64,000 nucleotides of DNA from Gnetum montanum (taxonomy: Eukaryota; Streptophyta; Gnetopsida; Gnetales; Gnetaceae): positions 1 through 64,000 of the forward strand of contig MNCI01030872.1 of the NCBI GenBank assembly GCA_015680685.1, written 5' to 3'. The notes under the pieces are model-generated. The model saw nothing but the letters and a program-made list of their open reading frames with translations, was not told where the DNA came from and did no database searches. Made by a program: the position numbers and the translations under genes. Positions 1-11,624 of the stretch are shown piece by piece; positions within the stretch are counted from its first letter, which is position 1; each line of letters opens with the position of its first letter.

Positions 1-1254
1 AATTTAGTTGTTACTATGTTGCTGTATGTTTGACAGCCCTTAGTTTTGTACCAAGTAAGTATTAATATTGATTTAAAAATTTGGATATGCTAAGGAGTTA
101 TATTGGATAGTTATCCAATAGGACACTTGGCCACCATAGCTTTTATTTCTATAGTGGTAACTTTTTGTGGAAGTTATAACTTCCTAGCCTTAATCTCATG
201 ATGTTTTTAACCACTACAAAGGACACTTGTCAACTACAACTTGTTTATCTCCATGGTGACCACTTGGCAACTGAAGGGCCACTTGGCAACTAAATGGGAC
301 ACTTGTCAGCTGCAACTTTTTTATCTCTATGGTGGTTACAACCATCCAAAATTTGTGTAACTTACCTAACTTTTTGGGCAAGTTATATCTCCTAACTTGT
401 TAGGAAATTTATAACTTCCTTACTTGGAAGAGAAGTTAGCAAAGATATTTTGGAATGTCGAACTACCTTTTGAACCCTATAAAAAGGCTTCAGGGGTTAG
501 GAGTCTTGGAAGATTTCTAAAGAAGACATTGTGAAAGATTGTTTGTAAGATGACTTGCTAAAGATAACATTTCAGCCTCTTTTTCATAGTCCTGTGAGTT
601 ACTCTTATTGTTTTTTATTTTGTTTAAATTGTTTAGCTAGTGGTTTAGATAGTATCATGCTTGGCAAGTAATTTTGGAATTTTTAGATTGCTCTTATTGT
701 TCTTGTTGCACGATAGAAATTTCTATTAAAATTTTGCCATAGAAGCTCTTGTGTTTGAAAGCCTTAAGAGCATTTTAGTAGTGAATTTTATTATTGTGCA
801 ATGTATAAGAACCACTATTGAGATTTTTGTAAGAGAGCCTTTGCGTGTAGTCAAGCCGTTGAACGATTCAATAGTCAAGAGGGTTCAGAAAATCTTTCGT
901 ATTTTGATGGGACCAGAATAGCTTTCTTTTATCTTTAAAGTGAATCTCCATGGTATTTCAATTAGAAATTTTCAAGTCTTTTGAAGGTTCTGTTGAATGC
1001 AATTGTTGACATCCATTATTTAGCCAAAATGGAGTCTCGTGTGTGATAGTTTATGGAGCAATTTTTGGTAGCATAGTAGGATTGTCTTGAAGAAATTGCT
1101 TNGTCTTAACACAAATCTGCTTTCTTTTCTGTCTATTTCCATCAAGTCTTGCTCTATTTCTAGTTTTCTTATAGAACTATCTCTTTCTCTAGGGAAAATT
1201 AGAAGTAGATTTGTAGAGTTGTGCTCAAATGTTTTCCCAAAATTTTATTTGTTA
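1..1254 (+). repeat. LTR-like repeat with TATA box (copy 1 of inverted pair)
   Basis: From about 290 to 1254 this sequence matches the reverse complement of 42108-43200. A TATA box (TATAAAAA) lies at 478-485 and is conserved at the matching place in the other copy, followed by GGCTTCA in both. The layout is promoter, then a T-rich transcribed leader, ending near the shared GTTAC at about 1254. This is what an LTR, or an LTR plus leader, of a plant retrotransposon looks like. I see no clear TG...CA ends, so the borders are approximate. The first 290 bases have repeated 'CCACTTGGC' and 'ACACTTG' phrases but align poorly to the second copy. A weak 64-codon open frame at 1087-1281 has a matching stretch in the other copy and is probably leader sequence, not a gene. 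Base 1102 is unresolved (n). Confidence 0.55.
478..485 (+). promoter_or_regulatory. TATA box of LTR-like repeat
   Basis: TATAAAAA preceded by GAACCC and followed by GGCTTCA. The same block occurs on the minus strand at 42997-43004 in the second copy, so it is conserved between two old insertions. Confidence 0.5.
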
Positions 1255-2190
1255 CAAGTAGGTATTATAAGGACCGTGTAAACTAGGTAATTGAACAAAC
1301 TAAGAACTCTCAATAACTCATAGTACTTGGCAAAGTTGGCTGAATCTCTTTAAGATAAGTCATTTATAGTTTTACACACAACCCAATCGTTTCATTTTTC
1401 ACAACCACACACCGCAACAACACACACACATACTCACATTAACTACTAAGTCTATTTCGAGGTATTTAGGCCTTGGTGTTGCCAGAGACCAGCAAGCACC
1501 TAAATCCTATTCGAGAACACTCGTTGGCGGTCACATCCCAAATGGTCGCCAACAATGAGATGCTCCTCAAACCACAAGTACAATTGGCACATGATGGGGA
1601 TTACCATTATCAAAGGCGCATCCAATGTAGGAGTCAAAATCAACAATAATATATAATGGTAATGCAGGTGGCTATTTACCTTAAGGATACATAATATTGT
1701 GAATCATGCCAAGTACATCATTCAACAATGTTGCTTCAAGCCAAAGGTTAACTATAAGCATTACTCTTGCACCTTCACATATAAGTAGAGATTGCATTAC
1801 TTGTTGCAGTAAATAGTTGTTGCACTAGTTGCAGTAGATGGTTGTTGTTGCTGATCTTGAAGAAAGTGTTCTTCATCTTCTTTATTGGGACTAATAGCAG
1901 TAGGATCCATATTTCTAAAAATGTATGAATTCCAGTATTCCACCTCTTAATCTTATGACATGATGCCTAAGTTCAATATCTTTAAATACTGCATCACACC
2001 GTAACCGTCATCACCTTAACCATTGCCATGATCGTAACCGTCACTATAACCATAATCATCATTGTTTATAATAATAATAAATATTCATTATTATTGTAAT
2101 CATAAGCATCACCATTTATAATAATAATAAATATTCAATATTACCCATCTTTTATAATAATAAATATTCATTATTACCCACGTCTGGCCC
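1255..2190. other. Unassigned intergenic stretch with AT-rich low complexity
   Basis: No coding signal was recognised. An AC-rich run lies near 1400-1430. From about 2040 to 2175 there are imperfect repeats of 'TTTATAATAATAATAAATATTCA', present three times at a spacing of roughly 50-60 bases and mixed with ATC/ACC-rich phrases. Confidence 0.5.
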
Positions 2191-2447
2191 TGCATGTGAT
2201 GGAATACAAAGAGATGAATGGGGAGCCCAAGAGTCAGGGGGTGTCAATTGAATAGAGATTCGACTCCCCTATAGTGACTCTTTGGCTCCCTTTCATGTGG
2301 TGTGTGCATGTGAGGGAATACAAAGAGATGAATCGGAAGCTCAAGGGTTAGGGGGCATTAATTGAGTAGAGATTTCACTACCCTGCACTGATTCTTTAGC
2401 TCCCAAGCATGTGGTGCATACAGGTGAGGGAAAACAAAGAGATCAAA
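2191..2447 (+). repeat. Tandem repeat, about 112-bp unit, 2.3 copies
   Basis: Units begin at 2191, 2305 and 2415 (partial). Each starts with TGCAT followed by a variant of GTGAGGGAATACAAAGAG, and the full units also share 'GTTAGGGGG', 'TTGAGTAGAGATT' and 'GATTCTTTAGCTCCC' variants. Another scrap of the same unit ('AGTCTTTGGCTAGGGGAGAG') lies near 2863. No coding role is visible. Confidence 0.75.
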
Positions 2448-4015
2448 CTAAATTGGCACTACAACATATAGTTGTAATGCATATTCATTTGTGGAGATAT
2501 AAAAAATCATGTTATAGATGCATAAATAATTTTATTATTGTATCATAGGCTTTTGTATATTGACATTATTATTACAATGGATAAGACATGAATGATGCTA
2601 ACACCTCATTTATAATTATTATATTATAATTATTGTGGAATCCAATAAATGTTATGAGATTATTATAATTCTAGAAATCCATAAATATAATATGAGATAT
2701 TATGGATTATAAGATTCATTCGAATGGTAAACATTTCATAATAAATAAAGCCAAGATATGATGAAATATTACTCATAATCCATAATNAAATATAAATATA
2801 TCATTATATATAACCGAGATTATAAATAACCAAGATAAATATAATCATTGGCTCCCTTGCAGTGAGTCTTTGGCTAGGGGAGAGTTATAAATAATTGGTT
2901 ATTTATGATTATGGCAAGACATGTGCATCGGTGGAGAGCTCGTTGTTGTTTCCCTTTGCATTGGATAGGATCATCACAACATGATCTTCCTGGAGATTTT
3001 CTCGAGGTCTAGGTTGCCAGATGTGTAGAAGTTCTCATTTTTAAAATTTACCAGGTTAACAACCATATCATCCATTAGATTCTATCAATCAAAAAATATG
3101 TACATAAAAAAAAGGCCTCATTGCATGTGAGAAGGTAAGAAGAAATTATCAAATTTGAACTCTTTAAGTCCTCCCAATAAGTAGGAAAAATTGTTAGAAT
3201 TATGATTAAAGTCAGGCTAACATGTCAAATTGGCTAATAATTTTTATGTGCTAGCAAAAATGCTAACACTTTTGCATTTTATTAAAATGCATATTGCAAA
3301 TGAAAAAGCAATCACAATCATAATAACTAAATGCATCTACTCCATGGTAATTGTTGAATTTCAAAGCACAACCATAGAAATGATAAAACCTACACAAAAT
3401 ATACAAAGAGATAAATAAAACAAGAACTTACAAATGTTTTTTTACATTGAAAAAGGGTGTAGCAAAAAAAGATTACTCAAGATAGTAGCAGAAAATTACA
3501 AATTCAGAATTCCCTACCACTCCAGAAAGCATTGAAAAAAGAATAGAAGTAAACTTTAGAATGTTTTTGCATTGGGAATGCAAATGTACAAGAAAGCATG
3601 CTAAGTACTTATGACAGAAGATCTCAACTTGAAGTGAAACTATGAAAATTTCACAAAATCATCAAAATGTAATGTCCAATACGTTACAATTCACTATAAA
3701 AAATTAACAAAAACACACATAAAAAGAATGGGAAAAAGTTTGTTTCTAGAAAGAGATTCCAATAACGAAAGGCTATTGTTGACACAGAAACTTTAGAAGA
3801 CCCTTCCCTTTAGGCTGCAACTTCAACTGTAGCCATTACTATCCTTTCTCAAATGTCTCTTGCTCTACCCCTCATCTTGCCCCTACCTACAAAATTTTAT
3901 GCTTAAAACATACATTCAGACAAAGCTACTCAAGAAACATATTGGCCTAATTCATATATAAATTTTATCAAAAAAAAGAAACCTAAATGAAGGGATCTTT
4001 TAGCTATTATGACAA
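2448..4015. other. Unassigned AT-rich stretch
   Basis: Very AT-rich around 2500-2850, with many ATAAT/TTATT phrases and an unresolved base at 2787. I see no gene, LTR end or RNA gene here. Short open frames such as 3230-3418 have no recognisable domain and match the composition of the surroundings. Confidence 0.5.
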
Positions 4016-4017
4016 AA

Positions 4018-4790
4018 ATTGTATTATGATTCACATCTCCTCTACCTCTTGGTTCCAAGCTACCACACGTGTAGAGGTTTGCATTTTCATCACCATCAAG
4101 GCAGGTGTTTCCAGCATAGATGAGTGTGAGATTTGGATCTTCCAATAGTAGTTCCCCAGAGTAGAGTGAGGTTTCGACATACTCATTGCCATCGACGAGC
4201 ATTGTGATGGTCAGGAAGCCATGGTCAAGGGTGCTAGCAATGATGGTCATGATCCAGGGCACGAGATTTGAGGCAATGTCAGTGTTGTGTCTGGTGTTTC
4301 CGATTGAGCGAGCGACAAAGATGTGGCAATGGATTGTAGTACCGATGGTGATGGTATTGGTGTAGTACTGCTATCGGTTTTCATCAAGCAAGAGCGAAAT
4401 CATGTCAATGTTTTTGAACAGAGTGGCATCCATGGCCATAAGGATGTCAGAGCTAAAGTAGCCACAATCCCACTAGACCTTGTAGATGGCGATTTGTGCA
4501 AGCTAGGCCATGCCGCGGGTAGTGTCAGTGGCATAGCTGACCACGTTGATGTCGACCACGACATTGTCGAAAATTGTTGATGATGTGTGCATGTCGTGGC
4601 CCTCAGTGTTGAGCAAGGATGCAGCAAGGGCTGACTAGCCTCCTTCCTTATTACTTCCTTGGTTGAAGAAGCACATGCCGATGAGCTTCTTATTATAGTT
4701 GAAGCATGAGCCACCATCGTAGGTGCCTATCCAGTGCTCTAGTGGAGCTTCAAAGTAGGCATCATCAAAGTTGGTTCGGTTGGGCTAGGC
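4018..4790 (-). pseudogene. Subtilisin-like serine protease (subtilase) fragment, pseudogene
   Basis: Plant subtilases are secreted serine proteases of the S8 family, usually about 750 residues. Read on the minus strand, this stretch carries recognisable subtilase blocks in order. First is a KKLIGMCFFNQGS block (family form NRKLIGARFFNKG) near 4690. Next is a damaged catalytic-histidine block, GHDMHTSST in place of GHGTHTSST, near 4585. Then come TTRGMA, IAIYKV, and FSSDILMAMDA (family form FSSDILAGMDAA). Finally PWIMTIIASTLDHGF, VETSLYSGELL, LTLIYAGN and CGSLEP follow at about 4262-4035. There are several in-frame stops and local frame damage. The N-terminal part, the protease-associated domain, the catalytic serine block and the C-terminus are absent. 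The base composition is clearly GC-richer than the flanks. Homology recognised by eye from family motifs; the pseudogene state is seen directly. Confidence 0.8.
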
Positions 4791-4825
4791 AGGCCACAAT
4801 AGCAGATGCAAACAGAGACAGAGAT

Positions 4826-4868
4826 AGAATGGAAATGGAATTCTCATTCCCATTCCCATTTCCATTCT
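4826..4868. repeat. 13-bp perfect inverted repeat with CATTCC run
   Basis: AGAATGGAAATGG (4826-4838) is the exact reverse complement of CCATTTCCATTCT (4856-4868), with a 17-base loop holding CATTCCCATTCC. It could be a hairpin, a transposon end or chance in a simple repeat. Confidence 0.6.
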
Positions 4869-5102
4869 ACATTTGGTTGTGTTTGGCATTTTTATGTGTG
4901 TAGCAGGAATACGAAAAGCTATGGCTCTTTAGCTCACATTTTGCGCAATGGAAATATGAAAAGGTGTGGCTCTTCGATTCATGTTTTTTCCCATTTTGTA
5001 AGATCTTACATGGTGCATGATGTGGAAGGCATTACCTGGAGGGTGACAAATCCATTCCCCCTCCCCCCCTATCTTGAGAGATGAGTTGGCCTCTCGGCAA
5101 AA

Positions 5103-8100
5103 ATTATTTATAAGATCCTATAAATAACTAATAGAGATGCTATAAAGGAAGTGGTAAAATAGATAAAAATTATTTGTTAGGAGTATAATACATTGGAATA
5201 ATACAACATAGCTAAATTTTAAAATACTTGCATATATAATTAAATAATATTTTTTGATGAAAATTAGAGTTTTGTGTAAACACAAAAAGATAGATGTTTA
5301 AAAATTCCACTAGCTATATCATAAAATAATATGTAAAATAATGATCCTAATGACACTCGTTTCACCTTAATTAAACATCTAGAAATAAAGTTATTCACAT
5401 TTAAATTTTACCAAATTAAATAATAAAATATTAATACTAAATAAATAATATTAAATTTTCCTCAATCTAGTACATGTGCTGAAATCAAAAATGTTACTTG
5501 CAATCTCATGGTCCTAATGGCATAGATGGAAAATTCATATCTATCATATTTTATTATTTATTTACAAAAATAGATACATGGCTCAAATATCCTAAGGTAT
5601 AATAAGTTTCTATTTTACAAAATTATAAAATATACAAAAATTATTTTTCAAGTTCAAATGATCTATGTTGTACAAAATTGATCCATCTTTCATTTCATGT
5701 TCATCTTCTGGAGTTTCCATAGCTACTCTACTACATTAAAATGCAAGAGGAGTCCAAACCCCTCAAATAAGAAAGGTTATTATATTTCCCTCTTCATGGA
5801 GCATAAAGGTTCAAGGCCAAAAGTCTCAGGTTATGGACTAGAAAAGGTTTCAAATAAAATTTTCAAAAATGTTCAAGTCTAGAATTGCCACAAATTTTTC
5901 AAAAATTCAAAAGAAACTCGAACATTCAAAAGAAACCCAAAATTCTAAAAGAAATCCAAAAATCCAATGAATGTATATTTTATCTAGGCATTTTCAAAGT
6001 CTAGGTCTTGATTACCCTCACTACCAACAAGAACCAACAAGTCTTGGGTTAGCCTCTCTACTATCATTGGATTATCCTTTAAATTATTTTAATGTCCAAA
6101 AATATCACAACTTGTTCCACAAAAATCCAAAGAATGTATATTTTAACCAAGCATCTCCAAAGGCTAGGTCTTGATTATTCTCATTGCCAAAGGGGCTCAT
6201 CGATTGCTCTTAGAATAATCTCACTATTATCATCGAATTAGGCTCGTGACCCCAAAAAAGTCACTAATGGCCGAGTCTTGGCAGTAGTCTCACTACTAAC
6301 ATCCTCAATGGCTAAGGCACATGTATCATTGGAAGGATAGGTCTTGACTATGCCTCATCATTGAGGCACACATATCATTGGAAGGATAGGTCTTGACTAC
6401 GCCTCATCGTAACTCCAATAGACCCAAATGCTGAATCCCATTGGCTAAATCCATAGCTTCACATGAACTTACAAATTAAAATCTAGGGTAGGACATTTAA
6501 AAGATTCATGGCTTCCACAACCAACTAAGCACAAATGGCCACATAAATATATTATTTTATTTCAAAAATGTAAAATATTTACAAAATGGCCAAAATCCTT
6601 AAAATCTCAAATTTCAAAAAATTCTTGCCTAAAAAATACTATTATTTTATTTGAAAAACCAAATGATTCTGGAAATAGCCAAATCCATGATAGCCAAAGT
6701 TCCATAAAATTCTTGCAAAATCCAGCTTATGTCATGAGTAGTTTTGAAAATATTCATAGTAGGTTGGGCTAAGTTCCCACAATTTTAGAAATTCACCAAA
6801 AGGTAGAAAAAAGGGTTGAACACAATTAAAATACCAAAAACAAGCAGAAAATAACAAAAATCTAGCAGAATCTTGGCATATTAATCAAAATAGTAAAGTA
6901 AGAGTAGAAAGTAAAGATGAGGAATAGAAAATTCACAACAAAATAAGATAGCATATGAAAAGAAAACTAAAATAATCTTTCTTGTGTTGGGAGAGCTTCA
7001 GAATTCTCTTAGTGTCTTCCTTTTTTATCTTTTTTATCTAGTGATCTCAATGTCTTTGCCTTGCTTGACTTGCAACACCTAAAACCCTTTTAAAAATGCG
7101 ATGTGATGTATTTATGGCTTAAATCAACTTCAAAATGCGGAAGAAAAGGGTAAAAACATCTTTATGGAAAAACGTGATGGAACATGGCTTTAGAAAAGCA
7201 ATGGTTGCAGGGAAAATGGTAGCTGAAAATATGGAGGTGAGGCGGCGAAGAGAGACACGTAAAAATGTACGTCGTGGAAAAGTTATGTATGTAACATATG
7301 TTATATACATTATATATAACATACTTTTATCTCTTACACGGAACATTTTCCACGTTTACGTGGTTTTCCTCTTTGCGGCGTTTGACTTTTTAACTTCAAT
7401 TTTAATTTGATTTTTATTTTAATTTTGATTTTTATGATTTTCATAAGTATATTAATAATTTGTTTCCTTTTGCTAATGCCCTTACATTCAAACCCTTGTA
7501 GCATGTATATTAGGACTCTAAATCAAATTCTATTTCAATCTACAAGATCTTTATCATGTGTTTTACTAAATCCTACATTGAAATTTTATTTAAGCTTCAC
7601 TTATCATAGTTGCGTTGTTCAAATGCCAAAAACTTTATGGTATTTTAGCAAACTAAAAATTGTGATATCTCTGAAACTGTAATTCCAATTCTAGTGAACA
7701 AGGATCAAAATCTATGTTTTCGAACATTCTGGACACATTGGTAAGGTCAAATTTTGGGTTGGACATCATCTTAAGAAACTTCCTTATCAAAGCATATTTA
7801 TGCAATATTAAATTATAATTAAAAATGAACTCCAAATCCTAGTTTAATAACAGAAAGTAACAAGGAATGTGATGTGGGTTGGGTGAGGGTTCAAAATTGC
7901 TCCATGAATAGAGTATTATATAATCACATGTGCATAACAGAAGAAAAAGATGCATAATTAAATGTGCATAATAAAGAACAAATGTGCATAACTAAATGTG
8001 TGAAGAAATAAAATATGCATATCCAAATACTTATATAGGCATAATAACTGATATAAAGAAAAACTTCTTGGGGTGATTGGATTTCAACATTTAATTATAA

Positions 8101-9204
8101 AATATCTATGATTGAGCTCCAATATTAGTAAAATAAAGAATACAAAACTTTAACAAAATACCCTAACAAGCAGGTTGCATTCATCTATGTAGGAAACTAA
8201 CAACAACAATAGTAATAACAATTAGCTAAATCTATTGAAATATAGATAACAACATTAAAGAATTAATAATTAAATTTATACAAATTTATAGGTTGTGACA
8301 CTTTGGGACTTGGATTAGCATGAATATCAATATTCATGTATGCTCAAGTCAATGCAAAGATTTGAATGAAGACTAAAAGACATGATTTCTAGAATTCTAG
8401 AGTCCCAAAACATGAGGAAGAAAGAATGAGTGCTGAAGATGGGTTAACATCTTGCTTTTTAAAATCCTAGACTATGTTTGGTATGATACTTAGTTTTTCC
8501 AAGTTGTCAATTTACTATAGTTAATTTCCTAGTAAGAAGTTGAAGATCAAGATCAAGCCTTACCATTTCAAATGCGTTGCCTGACTATATTTTCCTCATG
8601 ATGGAACTATGAATAAATTCCTTAATTCTAAGGAGAGAGAAATCAAGGAAGTTTCTTAATTTTTTCTTTCTTTTTAACTTATATTTTTAAATTAGATAAG
8701 TAAGATATAGTTAAAAATACAAGTTGGAAATAAGAGTTTGTCCTCCCTTCACTTGGATAACTAGAGATATGAGTTGCACCTACTGCTACCCAGGTTAGAA
8801 CGAGTATTTTGTGGTTGGTAGATCTTCAATTTACTTATCATTACCTAAACATTGGTGCATGTTATTAACTTGATAAATGTATTTTCCTTAGGTATTTTTT
8901 TTCATACTTATCTTTTCTTTGTAGAATAAGCAACAAAGCTTTAATATTCAACCTCATTATAAACGAGATATTAAAGCATTAAAGCATAGGCAAGGATCCT
9001 TAACACAAATCCATTCAAGGATGAATGACTGCTTTTGAGAGGGATAGGGGGCAAGGGGCAGGGTGGATGATGGTTTAGTTTATTTCACCCCCATTTCCAA
9101 ATGGTATCATTTAATATATAGGATAGTGTTACTTTATAACATAATGATGTAATTATTATAATAACATCTTTAATGAAAGTGCATGTTGTAATAACATAAA
9201 TGTT
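5103..9204 (+). repeat. Large non-coding repeat X, copy 1
   Basis: This block aligns in the same orientation with 57133-61586 along nearly its full length, from 'TATAAGATCCTATAAATAAC' near the start to 'TTGTAATAACATAAATGT' at the end. It contains a 'GCATAATTAAATGTGCATAATAAAG' stretch near 7950, an AT palindromic zone near 7285-7323, and a G-rich run near 9038-9065 just before 'CCCCCATTTCC'. That may be a polypurine tract followed by the start of an LTR (compare 14582). No long open frame is shared between the copies, so it looks like a non-autonomous retrotransposon interior or a large LTR rather than a gene. It stops exactly where the TE-5 LTR begins at 9205. Confidence 0.75.
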
Positions 9205-10224
9205 TGGTATAGTGGGGGGGGGGGGGGGGGGGGGGGTGGTGTGGTTGCCAATGGGAAGATGTTGCACCTCAATATATCCCAATAGGACCCAATCCACAAC
9301 TTCCAAGTAGATATAGCTTATAAAATAAGAATAACATAGTGAAATAGAGAAAATCTCCCTTATATTAACATAATTCTCAAAATACATAGAAAATACATCA
9401 AAGATGAGGAGCCAAGCTTAACTTACAATTGTCCCAAGGATCTTAGTGGTCACACTTATCCTCTCTTAATCCTCAATTACTCACAATGGAGCCCAAGCTC
9501 AAGACAAGACACTTATGGGAAACTCTCCTAACCTTTCTCAAGTATTCTCCCTTGCCTCTCACTCAACTTCCTTACACAAGTTCACTTCCCTAAAGAGCTT
9601 TCTCTCTTGCCTTCTATTAGGATGTTTGGCCTTAGGTGTTTTCACTTTGGTATTTGGCACTTCGGTCCTTGGCACTATGGCACTAACAAATGTGAATTAT
9701 ATCAATATTTATAAGCAACCAGAAGGTAAAAGCCATAGAAACCTTTCCTCAACTCAACTTGAGGTTCTTTAAATGTTTCCCAAGTCTTCTTACCTTCTTC
9801 TTGGTTGTTTCCATCTTGCTTTCGCTATTTCTCGAATTGGAACAATATTTTTAGAAGTGTTCCCATGTGTCTGGGTCATCTTTGGCTTCATTTTGATGTC
9901 TCCTGTTAAAGCGTTGCTCATGGAAGAGGCATCTACTATTTTTGATACATGTGTTCTATGGACTCGAGGTATATTTACTTCAAGGGAGACTCTCTAGAAA
10001 GATGTCTATCCTGAAGATGCCAAAAAGAAAAGTGATTATTTTGATGATAAAATCCTTCGGATAACTCCCAAAAAGTTCCCATAGATCTCGGAAACCCCTA
10101 AACTTATCAAAATGAGCAAAAAACACCTAAAAACATCCAAGAATCATCCCCAACAAAATTAACTCAAAAAGACACATAGAATGTAGGGTATAACAAGGGG
10201 ATTAGAAGATGTGTCCCTACACCA
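9205..10224 (-). mobile_element. TE-5 LTR A (minus orientation, probable 3' LTR)
   Basis: Nearly full length and matching the reverse complement of the LTR at 10581-11620. The ends are TGGTATAG at 9205 and CCTACACCA ending at 10224; the other copy has TGGTGTAGG and CCTACACCA. The orientation is taken from the second copy, whose TATA box and U3 order read in the opposite direction. The open frames at 9515-9772 and 9773-9997 lie inside the LTR and are not thought to be genes. A 23-base G run sits just inside the left end. No target duplication is seen when this copy is treated as a lone LTR, which fits it being one end of a longer element. Confidence 0.65.
9214..9236. repeat. 23-base poly-G run
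   Basis: An unbroken run of 23 G. The matching place in the sister LTR (minus strand, near 11610) has only GGGG, so the run is an expansion, or an assembly or amplification artefact. Confidence 0.95.
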
Positions 10225-10580
10225 GCTCTTCCACACTTAAAAATGTCATGCTTCATGATCTTTCACAAGCTAAAAGGCATTATGCCCCCATGACTTAAGG
10301 CCATCACAATAATCATGACTCAATTCATTACAAACATGATAATAAATATCATTGAAGGTTTTGGTTTTGAGCTTCCCTTGATCATGGGGGCTTGTCCGCA
10401 TGTCCCACCATGCTTCCTGCATTTGATCATGTCCTTGGAATGCTTTCCTTGCATCCCCATGATGCTCAAACGTGTAACAAATAAAGAATAAGAAAAAGAA
10501 AAAGGATTAGGCTTTCTTAATTCAACATCCTTTCTTCTCTTCTTTTTCCTATTTTTCACTTTTTTCATCTTGGTGTTTGG
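10225..10580 (-). mobile_element. TE-5 internal 3' segment
   Basis: This lies between LTR A and the inserted solo LTR B. On the minus strand a short frame (10320-10568) is rich in K and R at its start (MKKVKNRKKKRRKDVEL). It is read as the far end of the TE-5 interior, separated from 11621-12912 by the solo LTR. I do not recognise a domain. Confidence 0.4.
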
Positions 10581-11620
10581 TGGTGTAGGAGCACCTTTTC
10601 CAATCCTCTTGTTCTACCCTACATACTATGTGTCTTTTTGTGTTAATTTTGTTGGGGATGGGTCTTGGATGTTTTGGCATGTTTGGAGGTGTTTTTGGCT
10701 TATTTTGATGAGTTTATGAGGTTCCAGAGTCTATGGGGACTTATTGGAAGACATTTGGAGGCTTTTGACATCAAAAGGAGCACTTTTATTTTTGGTACCT
10801 TTAGAAGAGACATCTCCTTAGAAAGATAAATGCCTTTACAGAGATGTCTTCCCAAAGGTGCCTTCCTTGAGGAGTAGACGTCTACCAAGAACAATAGACG
10901 TCTCTTGCAAAAGTAGGGCTTTCATGGTAGACATCCCAACAAAGCCAAAGATGACCCCAATGCATGAGGAAGCTTTTGAAGACACTATTCCAATTTGAAA
11001 AATAGCCAAAGCAAGTTGACAACAACCAAAGCAAGATGAAAATATCCAAAGCAAGATGGAAATAGCCGAGGACAAGGTGAGAAGACTTGGAAAACATCCA
11101 AAGAACCTTAACTTCAGTTGAGGAAAGGTTTCTTCGTTTTTAAATTTTGGTTGCTTATAAATACTGATGTAGTTTAGCATTGTAAGTGCCACAATGCCAA
11201 GTGCTATAGTGCCAAGGGCCAAAGTATAAACGTTGAAGGAAAAACATCCAAACAGAGGGCAAAAGAGAGATCTCTTGAGGGAAGAGGGCTTGTGCAAAAA
11301 AGTTGAGTGAAAGGCAAGGGGGAGCACTTGAGAGAGGTTAGAAGAATCTCTTATAAGTGTCTTATCTTAAGCTTGGGCTCCATTGTGAGTAGTTGAGGAT
11401 TAATAGAGGACAAGTGTGGCTTCTAAGATCCTTGTGAGAGTTGTGAGTTAAGCTTGGCTCATCATCTTTGATGTATTTTCTATGTATTTTGAGACTTTTC
11501 TTAATATAAGGAATATTTTCTCTATTTTATTATATTTTTCTTATTTTCTAAGCTAGATTTTCTTGGAAGGTGTGGATTGGATTCTATTGGGATCTACCAA
11601 GGTGTAACACCCCTACACCA
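10581..11620 (+). mobile_element. Solo LTR B inserted in TE-5 (plus orientation)
   Basis: The ends are a perfect 9-bp inverted repeat, TGGTGTAGG and CCTACACCA. It is flanked by TTTGG (10576-10580) and TTTGA (11621-11625), a probable 5-bp target duplication with one change. A TATA box (TATAAATA, near 11155) faces right. The U3 half is packed with AGACGTCT-like sites. No primer-binding site or coding region follows in the plus direction, and the sequence on both sides is minus-strand TE-5 interior, so I call it a solo LTR. The 163-codon minus-strand frame at 10836-11327 runs through the LTR and is not considered a gene. Confidence 0.6.
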
Positions 11621-11624
11621 TTTG

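Noticed and set aside
4323-4717. Open frames of 85 and 105 codons
   Set aside because: They are other-frame shadows of the subtilase fragment.
7135-7410. 91-codon plus-strand frame rich in K/R followed by hydrophobic residues
   Set aside because: It lies in repeat X and is broken in the second copy, so there is no sign of coding constraint.
9515-9997. Two plus-strand frames with hydrophobic, signal-like N-termini
   Set aside because: They fall wholly inside LTR A, and the sister LTR shows them only as antisense of its promoter region.
10836-11327. 163-codon minus-strand frame with membrane-like segments
   Set aside because: It runs antisense through solo LTR B across its TATA box. The equivalent in LTR A is broken into two frames.
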